From Harmothoe impar (Eukaryota; Annelida; Polychaeta; Phyllodocida; Polynoidae), in the NCBI GenBank assembly GCA_947462335.1, contig OX381708.1, forward strand, positions 5,394,001-5,458,000: a stretch of DNA of 64,000 nt. The letters run 5' to 3'. The notes under the pieces were generated by a model. The model had not been told where the DNA came from and made no database searches. It saw only the letters and a list, made by a program, of their open reading frames with translations. Made by a program: the position numbers and the translations under genes. Below, piece by piece: positions 32,840 through 43,179 of this stretch; the stretch's first letter is position 1, and the number at the start of each line of letters is the position of its first letter.

Positions 32840-35800
32840 TCAACAATAGTTAAAAACAGGTTGTACATCATGCATCAACAGTTGAAGGAGCTTAAGTAGA
32901 AAACCCATGCACACTTACTGTATACAGCAATGAAGCTGAGGTCAACGTGAACGGCTTGTGCTGTCGTGACATGACAGAAGAAGCTATAGTCCTGCCACAT
33001 CGCATTACCAACCGTCAGCTCAAAGTTGTGTGTGTTGAGGGATATGTCTTCCAGTTCATGAGGGCCCTGCATGAGTGCAGACATAGTCTGGTTGTAGAGG
33101 AGGTTCCCTGAGTAAGGCAGGGTGTACCACTGCCGTGTGGCGTAACCTGCAACAGGTACCTGGCACTGCAGTGTCACGCTGTCATGGATCCTCACGCTAA
33201 CCAACCGGTCTGTAACAGACAACAAATGATGATTTATATGTTTTTCTATGTGTTTTATTTGGTGAATCTGAATGAGAAATTAATATCTGTTATATTACTA
33301 TATTCTTGTGGGTTCTTTTGGGCATTGTGTTGCGAACTGTGTCCTTTGGGCTGACAACGGTTAATTCTGGGGTATGGACAGAGGTTGCTATAGGCTTCTG
33401 GTCTGCGTGTGCATGGGCAGGTCGGTCACCTATATAAGCTGATGCCCAGGAGGACTTGTTAGTTAGGCCACTCAAAAAAATAAAACGGTTTCTCATCACC
33501 GCGCGCATCATAAAAATCAGGTTTTGGGGAAAACTTTTTTTTTTTTTTTTTGCCAAATTTTGATGAAAAAACTGATAAGGCATCCCTCTGACATTTAACT
33601 ATGTAACGATCCACTAAAGGCAGATACTTGATTTCCTACTGTCTGAGTGTTGTAAAACAGTCAGTGCTGAAGCATTTTCCGTGATTTTCATGAGAAGGAT
33701 AGTGTCTCAATTAGGATGGATATAGGGATGAGGAATACATTGCCACAGTGGCAATTTCCTAGGTGAAGTCCTTATGGTCAGTGATAGGGCAAGGGGGAAT
33801 ATAAGTTGTTCACTAAATCGGATTTCCAAATAAGTAAAAATGGGATATGCAAATAAATGAAAACAATTTTTAAAAATGGGATATGCAAATGAGTAAAAGC
33901 ATTTTACCGAAAACATTTTATGCATACAGGCCAATGTGGCCTGCGTAGCTAAATTGTAAACAGGCCATTAATTGTCTTTTACACAAACTACTTGAAAATA
34001 TATTGACATCATAAGGCTTATGCCTTATGATAAAGCCATTCAAAAGAAAATGTTATTGATAGATGCAAACAAAATGTATTAAAATTTATTGATAATCATT
34101 ACATGGCCATAACTGCTTCTAATAGAACTACCTAAAAAATTCTTTCACCTTTGGAAACCTGAGAACAATTTTATTGAAAGATACAACAAAATGTATTAAA
34201 ATATGTGTAAATTTATTGATAATCAGTACATGGCCATAATTTTGCTTCTAATAGAACTACCTGAAAAATTCTTTCACCTATTGGAAACCTGAAAACAAGC
34301 ATGGCCGGCCATTGTGGGCGGTGTGCAAGAGCCTTACACTGGCCATTAAGATTTTACACCGGCACAGGGTATAATAACAGTTAATCTCTATTTTGGAGAA
34401 TAGGCCTCATACATGAGGCCCAAATCATTTTTTGAATAATATAAGTCACAATTTCGAAATTGTTTTCTGTGCAGAGCCCAAACTTGGGACCAAATGTTTA
34501 GAGGTTAGCTAATCCTAGATGGTAGAGAGGGGAGTACAGGGATGGTACTAGGGATGTCATCGATAACTACCAAATCGAAATTTCGGTATTTTCGGAATTC
34601 CGATTATCGCATCGACAAACCCATTAAATCGATACACTTTTTGACCTACTTTTACCCCTTACAGCAAGCTATAGTAAAATGTAGAAATAGGGCAGATTAA
34701 AGCATATTTTGGCCATATATCTGCATGACGAATTCTGGGCCATGCAGGTCTCATAAAAGGAAATAGTTCTGCTACATAATTTAATGTAACACAACACTTA
34801 GATCAAAAAATAGAAAGGCAATTTCAATATCTATGATCATGATGGGTATTATGAAATCTATTTGGGCTTGAATAAAGAGGTGAGTGTTATTTATCTGCAT
34901 AAAAAAATCGACATCCCTAGATGGTACTGCAACAGGTGTAGCTGGATGGTAAACTTACTGTAAACAACCGGCCTTGTGAATGCATCCAGATTCACATATA
35001 TAGGTGTATAGCTCCCCAGAGTCCTGCAGCTGCAAGCTGCCTATAGTGAGGCTGAAGTCAGTCAGGTTTAGGGTCATGTGGGTTCAGCACCATATCAGGC
35101 CGCGCCCCGGAGGCATTGACTGCACCTCCACTCTCCTGGCTGTAGATGACACTTTGGGGCCTCAGGATGTTATTTTGCCATGTCCACACCCTGCCGGTGA
35201 ATATGCTATATGGGAGACAGTACACAGTAACAGAGCCGCCCACCTCAGACACATGGACCCCTGTAAAGGTATAAAACACATGTATTAGAAACCTTGTGGC
35301 CTGATGTCATCCCCAACCACTTGATTGATGCCTTGAAAAATAAAGGACAGCTTTCAAAGTTTGAGTAGTCTAATTTGCAGACTAAAATTTGCATGTGCAA
35401 ACCCTTTAGAATTTTCCTGAAAAAAAAAGTACATGTTGACCAGTAAAAGGTAGAATGAGGCCTTTCAGATTGGGGATATTACTCAACATATCTTCCTTAG
35501 ATTACCCGAAAATGATGTTTTCAATGCCTTTTTTATTTATTTGTTATTCCTCTGCCCTTCAGGAAATTTTTCGATCCGGCCCCTCCTGTAGCGCAGCTTT
35601 TATTTCTTTTTTTTCCTCTGCCCTTCGAAAAAGTTGGAGCCAAAGGCCCGTAATCCACGTTATCAAAATAATGTGGCCTTAACAAATAACAAATGACAAG
35701 TGAATAATAAAAGTAATATGACATTTGTCGTCATGATGCACCAATGCCGCCCTGTTGAGTAACTCGCCGGGGCTGCATTGGTGCGTCATGCCGACCCTTT

Positions 35801-37021
35801 AGGAGTGTCTCAATCTCATAAGGTGGGCATGATGTTTGAATGCAACACTTGCGAGTCACTCGCCAGGGATACATTCATACATCATGAAGACCAAAGGCAT
35901 GATGCATAAGGGCATAATGCTATCGTTAAAGGGTTAAACTCTCAACAAAGTGCATAATTGAGGCCTCCTGAAACCTCACTAGGTGTTTTCATACATTAAG
36001 GCCTATGTTGTAATAATTTCTTAATGCAGCCCTGGCAATAAACTGGTCAAGCATATTAATGGTCAAGATACTCCAAAATGCTAAGTATGAGACACCGGCA
36101 GAGTACTGTGCCTCTACATGGGTAAAAATTTACATGGGCGACACGGCAACACGGCGACAAGGCCCTTTTAAAAATCAACACGGGCGACACGGCCCTTTTA
36201 AAAATCGACGGACATGAGCCCATTGAATAGAAGGTATAGTTTTGTATGGGGATAAAAAAGCGACACCGTGACATGGCCCCTTTGCTTAAATTCGACCCGG
36301 CGACAGGGTTAAAATTGTCTGCACCCCTGTAGAGGAACAGTACTCGCTAATGCTGCATTGGTGCATCATGATGAAAACAAGAGGGGCCGGCTTGGTGGAT
36401 GGTGCAGAACAGGAAATTTGTATTTTCATATTGCTCTTAGTTAGGGTTATGGCTGTGTCTCACGAACTTGAGCCAATGTCAACGTCTCTGACCGGCTGCC
36501 ATCTCTGAATGGGTGCCATCTCTGACTGGCCTGAATAAAAATGGTTTCATTACGGCAGATGATGATAAAAATGGGCAACTAATTACTTCTTTAAGGAGTT
36601 ATGATATCCATTAACCTATTCAGCCAAATTCTCTCCAGATCTGCCCTAAATAAACCGTTTCCATTCAGGCCGGTCAGAGATGGCACCCAGTCAGAGATGG
36701 CACCTGGTCAGATATTGCACCCAGTCAGAGATGGCACCTGGTCAGATATTGCACTTGCTCAGAGATGGCACCCAGTCAGAGATGGCACCCAGTCAGAGAC
36801 GAAAACATTGGCCCAAGTTCGTGAGACACAGCCTTATATGGTATCCGACTGTAAAGTTTGGATAACTGTTACTAATGTCTTTACTAATCAATCAAACATG
36901 TAAATCCTGATAGTGAGTACCAGACAACCGGTGCAGACTACTTACTCACTAGCTGTAGTGGATAGACCCCTGGTGCGATTAGAGCGAAGATAAGACACAA
37001 AAAGAGATGCGTGGCTGCCAT
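31328..37021 (-). CDS. Second Ig-type membrane receptor, tandem paralogue, first Ig exon broken
   Basis: Minus-strand exons: 37021-36946 (signal, MAATHLFLCLIFALIAPG), 35260-34959 (Ig1, frameshifted), 33209-32919 (Ig2), 32293-31994 (Ig3), 31482-31328 (helix and tail). The signal exon is 76 bp, the same as in the 27614 gene, and the Ig exons match it one for one (for example RTWQRVNGDLLY in Ig3 of both). There are no IPT exons. The helix is near VVVRAAVISSVLIISVILLI and the tail is short (RRKARDNKVTAE, stop). Ig1 is 302 bp and loses frame, but all exons are phase 1-1, so skipping Ig1 gives an intact frame of 273 residues. AATAAA (minus strand, about 31258-31263) follows the stop. It may be a two-Ig receptor or a decaying gene. 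Function unknown. Confidence 0.82.
32779..32836. repeat. (TA)n microsatellite
   Basis: About 29 uninterrupted AT dinucleotides in the intron between Ig2 and Ig3 of the second receptor. Confidence 0.98.
34549..34919. mobile_element. hAT-type MITE
   Basis: Ends TAGGGATGTC and GACATCCCTA are flanked by perfect 8-bp duplications GATGGTAC (34541-34548 and 34920-34927), as expected for hAT elements. It lies 40 bp beyond the donor side of the broken Ig1 exon. Confidence 0.92.
34959..35260 (-). pseudogene. Frameshifted Ig1 exon of the second receptor
   Basis: The frame starts GVHVSEVGGSVTVYCLP and is lost near 35065-35090, where a diverged 16-bp tandem duplication (atatggtgctgaaccc, acatgaccctaaacct on the minus strand) shifts it. 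It continues in another frame as LNLTDFSLTIGSLQLQDSGE and then appears to shift again near the tatata stretch. The 302-bp length compares with 315 bp in the paralogue. Confidence 0.75.
35715..35937. mobile_element. MITE, CCCTTTA/TGCATCATG family
   Basis: It contains 'catgatgcaccaatg' and its inverted partner 'cattggtgcgtcatg', ending in aaagggttaaa. Related copies are at about 6380-6470, 60174-60427 and 61188-61430. Confidence 0.55.
36451..36833. mobile_element. Foldback MITE with 17-bp subterminal repeats
   Basis: Ends ggctgtgtctcacgaacttg and caagttcgtgagacacagcc are inverted. The right arm has several gtcagagatggcaccca units. TTAT flanks both sides (36447-36450 and 36834-36837). It is in intron 1 of the second receptor. 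Confidence 0.88.
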
Positions 37022-37140
37022 GTTGACTGTGTGGTGTAGAAATGACACTACCTCCTCTTCACTGGTGTGGAGGTAAAGGAGGACAGCCACGCACCACTGC
37101 AGCTCTCTAACCTACATCTAGGTATATACCAGCCATGGCC
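37022..37140 (-). promoter_or_regulatory. Promoter/5' UTR of the second receptor
   Basis: On the minus strand, ggtatatacc (37121-37130) is a TATA-like box about 100 bp before the ATG, followed by the block shared with the first receptor (ctgcagctctctaacctaca on the plus strand). Promoter use is inferred. Confidence 0.45.
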
Positions 37141-37439
37141 AACTTACTCTTGTTCCCAAATCCTTCCGAAGGAAGGCTCTGGTAACAGCCAAATGACCTT
37201 GAACTTGGGATTTTGCTGGGTCTGGGCAACCCCTGGTGGTAGCTTGGAACCAGCGAACAGGAACAGGAAATGGAACCAGAAAATCTGATGGTAAAACTAC
37301 CATCATACATTCTGATTCCTGTCCACTGGTTCCAGGCTACCAGACCCAGCAAAGTCTGATAGTTATGCACTGGTTTCATGCACCAGGAAAGTAACTCTCT
37401 CACACACAGAGAGGATGGCTGACAGCCAAACTAGGTCTT

Positions 37440-37696
37440 GTGACCTAGATTGGTAATAAAATTTTATTAATGCCAAGTGCCGTGGTATGCAGAAGGTCGT
37501 GAGTTTCTATACACAAACACATACCTCCTGTGTATGAAGGTTTACATGTTAATGAAAGATAGGGTTAGGGGGCATGCATCAGGAAAGTACCTCTACATCC
37601 AAACACAGACAAGAAGGCTGCCAGTAGTCTATCTTGTGACCCAGATTGGTTATAAAACTTGCAGCCAAGTGTTCTTTTGGCGGTGGTATGCGGAAA
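37440..37696. repeat. Upstream block duplicated between the two receptor genes
   Basis: Phrases such as 'atcttgtgacccagattgg', 'tgccaagtg' and 'ggtggtatgcggaaa' occur here and upstream of the first receptor (27780-27980). The duplicated unit therefore includes 5' flank as well as exons. Confidence 0.65.
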
Positions 37697-37991
37697 CCCA
37701 GTAAACACAATTACGTTGGTCAGACGTAAATTAACGTTGGTTTTTGGTCTGAACTACGTAATTTTGGAAGGTTTATCAATGTTAGAACGTTAAGATTTAT
37801 TTACCAATCTCAAACCGGCAGGTCTGATTTACGTAGCTCAGACGTAAATCTACGTCCAACTTTGTGAACACATTAATATGATATTACATATTGGGATTCG
37901 GACAAAGATATCTGAGACAAATTTACATTAACAAACAATATTTATACAAACCAAGTACTATCATTCTTAATCACATTTCTTTCTATATATA

Positions 37992-38054
<63 letters not shown>

Positions 38055-39513
38055 TACATCTTTGTAGTTTAATTGAACAGCCTGACAGTATAGATCTATT
38101 GCATAGTTTTGGCTGCAGAGAGGCTTTGTATTTCTTTCATTACCACCAATGTGGCGTCTGCCCAGTAAAGTGCTGTACTGTGCATATCAATGCACAATTC
38201 TTTAACCTGCTGTCCATCATATATAACTATCAAATTGCATATGGTTCATTTGCATAACATTTAATTCATGATTAATGAGAAATTACTGCTTGAATGTGGT
38301 AGATTCGTTAAAGAGCTGTCATATTCTCTCCACAGTTGAAAGTGCTGCCACCTAGTGTGAAACTGAGAAGTTATATACCCAATTGAGGTTGAAAAATGAC
38401 GTAGATTAGCGTAGATCTACATAGATTTGCTACGTTGATTTACATCTGAATGAGGTGGATAAATGTAAATCAGACTACGTATCTTGAACGTAAATAAACC
38501 TTCATGTTTTGGCCGGAGTACATCTGATGTTGAACAACGTAATCCTGGAGGTTGTGCTAGTGTTCAACTACCTGGGGGTGGTCATCGACCGATACCTGTC
38601 CTTATCACAGCACTTGAAGAAGGTAATAGGCATGGTACAGGCAAAATTACCCAACCTTCGACGCATCCGTGCAAGCTCCGACCAGAAAACTGCAGTTCTA
38701 ACGTACACCACAATGATAAGGAGCACAATGGAATATTGCAGCTTTACTTATGGTGGAGGGCCGGTCTGGGCCATCAGAAAGCTGCAGACCCTTCAAAACG
38801 ACGCTCTCAGAATTTGTGAAAAGATACGTGATCCGAGAGGAGTGAACATCGACCAACTACATACAAGGAACAAAGTCCGCCCCCTGGAGGGAGGAAGAAG
38901 TGAGCAGCTACTCACTTATCTACACAAGTACTCGATGCGTGAAGAGAACGTTGTGATACCAGCAAGGACTCTCCGAGGACATACAAAATTGAAACTGAAA
39001 ACGATAAGGTCGAAAAGTGATGTGTACGACAAAAGTCCTTTGATGCGGGGCCTTGACTCCTGGAACAAATTATCCTCTGACACTCAGAGACTATTATCAA
39101 ACAAGCAGTTCTTACGGTCTATAAAGAAAAACTAGTCACTGACTAGTCACTGACCATATGGCCAGCTATCACTTGATGGAGCCAGTACTAGTTACAGGCT
39201 ATGACACACTGATTATGTCTTTGTATCGCGTATACGTGATTGTAAATACATTTGGCAGAGACTGTATAACTCATCTGAGACCTTATTATCTATGTTCATG
39301 AACTCTCTCTCTATTGGACCCTTCCTTTCGAAGGCGACTTGGCTATTGATTGAAAAACTCACCGCAATTGTTCACCGAGATTCTTTAGCCAATAAAATAT
39401 ATAAATACAAATACAAACCTTCCAAATTTACCAATCTCAAACCTTTGGTTGGAAAACTACGTACCAGGAGAAACCTCTGAGCTACGTTGGAATTACGTAG
39501 GGTGTTAACTGGG
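37697..39513. mobile_element. CCCAGTAAACAC element, copy 1, with a nested retroelement fragment
   Basis: Ends cccagtaaacac and gtgttaactggg are near-inverted. AA flanks both ends (2 bp). Subterminal regions are dense in 'acgtaaat' and 'ctacgta'. It shares end and interior sequence (for example gcctgacagtatagatct) with 41365-42217 but has an extra block at about 38515-39412 holding a reverse transcriptase fragment. A (TA)n-rich tract is at about 37985-38055. Confidence 0.8.
38509..39135 (+). pseudogene. C-terminal part of a non-LTR reverse transcriptase
   Basis: The plus-strand frame contains VFNYLGVVIDRYLSLSQHLK, then RSTMEYCSFTYGGGP, LQNDALRIC and DSWNKLSSDTQRLL, and ends at a stop at 39135. 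This is the thumb and C-terminal region typical of CR1/Jockey-type ORF2. The palm with its catalytic motif is missing, so it is a 5'-truncated copy. It lies inside the CCCAGTAAACAC element, followed by an AAATAC-type tail near 39400-39415. Confidence 0.82.
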
Positions 39514-40882
39514 AAGTCTCCCCCCCATCCCTTACAATTACAGCTCTTTAGGCACAAAGAACGTTAAAAAATGTTGAATAACATTATTCTAAGGTTAATC
39601 CGTTCCTATTATGTGAAAAACGTCAAATTGATGTAATTTGAACGAAACTTGAATAACATTAAATGGATGATGGGGTTCATTTGATGTTGAATAGACGTTC
39701 AGCAAATAACAACTTTTGCTTAAGGTTGGATAAACATTCACTGTTGTGCCTACAGTAGGGTCAAAAGTGACTTGGGCCGTTTTGGAGGCGACTTTCGACC
39801 TAAGGCAATAATAAAAGTGACCTAGCAACTTTTTGGCAAAAATGACTATTGTATAGGACAAAAGGTCCGAAATAGCGACTTTGTGACATGGACCCCTTAA
39901 TTTCGGCGACTTTCCGACCTCAGGGGAGGGAGACCCCTTCTGCACCGCACTGATAAATGTTCATTGGTATTTTTAACCTTTTTATCTCGACCATGTACTT
40001 CAAATATTCCCTATTATTGTGGTGGCTTTGATAAGTGCAGGGCCCACACCCCCACCCACAGGATACAAAAGTGCAAATGGCCAAAAAAGTGAACTTGACA
40101 TATATATCTTTGAAAAAAATAGGGTCTCCGAAAATCCCTCTGGCGGGGGAGGGTATCCATTTCTGGCTTATGGTTTACCAGGGCTGCATCCATGCATCCC
40201 TGGTATCCAGCTATCTAAAAAAGTTGTTTGGAGGAATAAAAAAAATAATTCTTTTTTACAATTTTTATTCATGAAAATTGTAAAAAAAAAAGAAATCTAA
40301 AGTTTTTATTAAAAGACGCATGTGGTCATAGAACATTGAATAAACATTGACAGATCGCTGTCGAGGTTGATTCAATGTTGACCCATGACCATGGCCCATA
40401 GGCTTTGTCTATGTATCAAATATAGTTACTTTACATCCAGGGAACCAGAGACTCTACAGGTTCCTCCATTTGCCTCCTGGAGGTAGTGTGCGCTGTACTC
40501 CACAGGTGGCGATGTCATCTCTCGGGTTCAGCACAGCACTCTTATAGTAGGGAATCGAATTTGGATTCTCCAAGTTCTAGAAGCATTTCTGAGTAAAGTT
40601 TTGCAAGTATTTTTTTCTAGACCTATTTTTTCTGTAGATTCTGAAAAAATAACTTGCGGAGCTGAGAATTGACTTTTAGGGGGGGCAAGAGCCCCCAAAA
40701 TGCAATTTTTTGACAAAAACATTATTTTCCCCCTAGAAAAAGTTCTTCTCATGTATCATGGAGTAATAATTAACATGAAAGGTATGATTATCATTCCTCA
40801 GTAAATAGTGTTGTTGTGGTAGCCATGGTTACCTGCTGACCAACAAAACAAAAAGTACACATTAATCTATTTGGTAAATACT
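39514..40882. other. Intergenic, no gene recognised
   Basis: Contains aacgttaaaaaatgttgaa-type repeats (39560-39720) and a block at about 40539-40760 that occurs inverted near 46030-46255 (a ttgcaaaactttactcagaa block), probably a dispersed repeat. Confidence 0.4.
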
Positions 40883-41040
40883 TAGGGAGTGTTCATTTTT
40901 TAACAACAGGGGGGGGGGTGGTGAGTTTTCGTTTTGACGCGTAAGTTATTTTGCGCCCCCCCTCGGGAAGGGCCAAATCAAAATCGCCACCCCCCTCAGG
41001 AGGGGCTGAGTTATTTTGCGCCCCCCCCCTTTCAAGCTCA
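40883..41040. mobile_element. Half of a TAGGGAGTGTTCATT MITE
   Basis: The left end tagggagtgttcatttttta and G-rich/C-rich arms match 49697-49952. The right end is missing. Confidence 0.55.
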
Positions 41041-41365
41041 TGCTCCAAGATCTTGTTCAAATTCACAGTTCTTCCAGCAGCAAATGAAGTTGTATTACAT
41101 TTCTGTCAGCTTTCAACACAACAGTTTCCCCTTTTGCTTTCATTTTCTTTTCAACCTTGTAGAGATTTGTGAATGTCATTGGATTGTTCTGCTTGATTGA
41201 GCTGTGGAATTTTTCCGATTTCTCAATGAATCTCTCCACAACAAAGTGCTCTAGTTGATCTGGTCCTTTTGGAAGAGCTGATGCTAATGCATCCTGAAAC
41301 GCAGGTGTTGCCAGATCTTTGTTTGCAATGATATGGAGTAGCTCTGTTTGTGTGAATACCTCCAC
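41041..41365 (-). pseudogene. Fragment of an unidentified protein-coding repeat
   Basis: The minus-strand frame (41365 to 41063) reads with protein-like composition, including NNPMTFTNLYKVEKKMKAKG and VLKADRNVIQLHL. A one-base shift then continues it as TVNLNKILEHELERG. The pattern 'KADR...ILEHEL' resembles a dispersed metazoan protein family that I cannot name. It is cut between a half-MITE and the CCCAGTAAACAC element. Confidence 0.4.
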
Positions 41366-42217
41366 CCAGTAAACACAACGACGTTGGTCAGACGTAAATC
41401 TACATTGAATTTTGGTCTGAACTACGTAATTTTAGTAGGTTTATCAACGTCAAAACGTTAAGGTTTATTTACCAATCTCAAACCTGCAGGTCTGATTTAC
41501 GTAGCTCCTGAAGAGGTAAATCTATGTTTAACACACTACATATAATTGTACATAGTGGGACTCAGACAAAGACTTGTAATATATTGCAGACAAATTTACA
41601 TTTACAAACAATATTCATACAAAGTAACTACTATAATTTTCAATCTCATCTCATTCTACATAGTATATTCTTGTAGTTCAATTGAACAGCCTGACAGTAT
41701 AGATCTGTTGAATAGTTTTGGCTGCAGAGAGGCTTTGTATTTCTTCCATTACCACCAATGTGGTGTCCTCACAGTAAAGTGTCTCAAAGCACCTATTCAT
41801 GCACAATACTTTAATCACCTGTCCTTTATATATAAATATGCTATTGAATGCGGTTTATTTGCATGATATTGAATTCACAATTAATGAGAATTTACTGCTT
41901 GAATGTGGTAGATTTGTTAAGGAGCTGTAATATACTCTCCATAATTGATAGTGCTGCCACCTAGTGTGACACGGAAAAGTCATCTACCCAATTGAAGTTG
42001 AAAAGTTATATCTTTTAACGTAGATCTACGTAGAGTTTTTACGTCTGAATGAGGTAGATCAACGTAAATCAGACGTCTACATCTGTTGAACGTAAATAAA
42101 CCTTAACGTTTTGACGTCTACAAACCTTCCAAAATTACCAATCTCAAACCTTTTGGTTGGACATATACCTAGAGAAACCTCGGAGCTACGTTGGAACTAC
42201 GTAGGGTGTTTACTGGG
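41365..42217. mobile_element. CCCAGTAAACAC element, copy 2
   Basis: Ends cccagtaaacac and gtgtttactggg are perfect 12-bp inverted repeats with CA flanking both sides (2 bp). ACGT-rich subterminal motifs are present. No ORF of note; it looks non-autonomous. Confidence 0.85.
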
Positions 42218-42478
42218 CATGCTCTTTAAATTTGTTCCTACCAACTCACCCATAACCAAATCAATCAAGGTCCATTTCAAGGAACTTAATCTACAGACCA
42301 TGACAGATATTCAGCCTGTGATTAATCTATATAATCACACCTAAAAATGATATCTAAAACTAGCCAATTCTTACAGTTCCTGATCCTTGCAGTGCAGAAG
42401 AGTTGTGATCATTGTGGTATAGGGCCTTAGCGAGATGATCAGTGGTCAGCGCCATTCCTACTGGTACTAGGTCTATTC

Positions 42479-42855
42479 CCAGTACAAGCAAGGTGCAGGT
42501 ATTGTGAATAGGTTGTAACTGGACAATACTCATATCACCTAGTCCTGGATAGGGTAGTGGTTAGCACTGTGGACTCATGATGCAGAGTACCTGAGTTCAA
42601 TTCTCTTCCAGGTAATGCATGGTAATCAAATTCATAAGTAAAGCCATTTTGGAAACAGAATACATTATTCACAATACTGAAGAAAACTTAGAAATATTTA
42701 TTTATAGGACATACTCTTATTTGGCCTGGTAGGGATTTGAACTTGGGCTCCCAGCATTATGAATCCACAGTGCTAACCACTAACCTATCCTGGACAAGGT
42801 GATATGAGTATTGTTCAATTACAACCTATTCACAATACCTGCACCCTGCTTGTAC
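42479..42855. mobile_element. Foldback element with a tRNA-Met-like unit in each arm
   Basis: Arms of about 125 bp are inverted (gtacaagcaaggtgcaggta left; its diverged partner at 42835-42855 right). Each arm holds tRNA-like text: gggtagtggttagcactgtg, an anticodon-like loop ctcatga or ttcataa (CAT), then gagttcaattc or aagttcaaatc resembling a B box. The left unit is at about 42549-42613 (+) and the right at about 42724-42793 (-). Confidence 0.7.
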
Positions 42856-43179
42856 CCTAATCTCGGCCCGAGATTTGGCAGAGCTGGTCCTTGCAGAGCA
42901 AAGGGTTATGATTGTTACCAGTGGTCCAAAAGGTGGAGCCACTGTATCTCACTAATGCAGAATTTATGTAGGTCACCTCCCTCTATGAAGACAACAAAAG
43001 GGGGTGCCAAAAGGAGGGGCTATTGGCTAGTGAGACCCTTTGATGGGAGCATTGTGCGTTATGACATTTTGGGATGATTATGCATGGATGTGAACCTGCT
43101 GTGTCTATCATTGGGGCTGCATTCATACCTGATTAACCTATCATGTATGGTGAATTATTAGTCACCAGTGCTTCATTGA

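Noticed and set aside
39595..39945. 116-residue minus-strand ORF
   Set aside because: No domain; it overlaps aacgtt-type repeat sequence.
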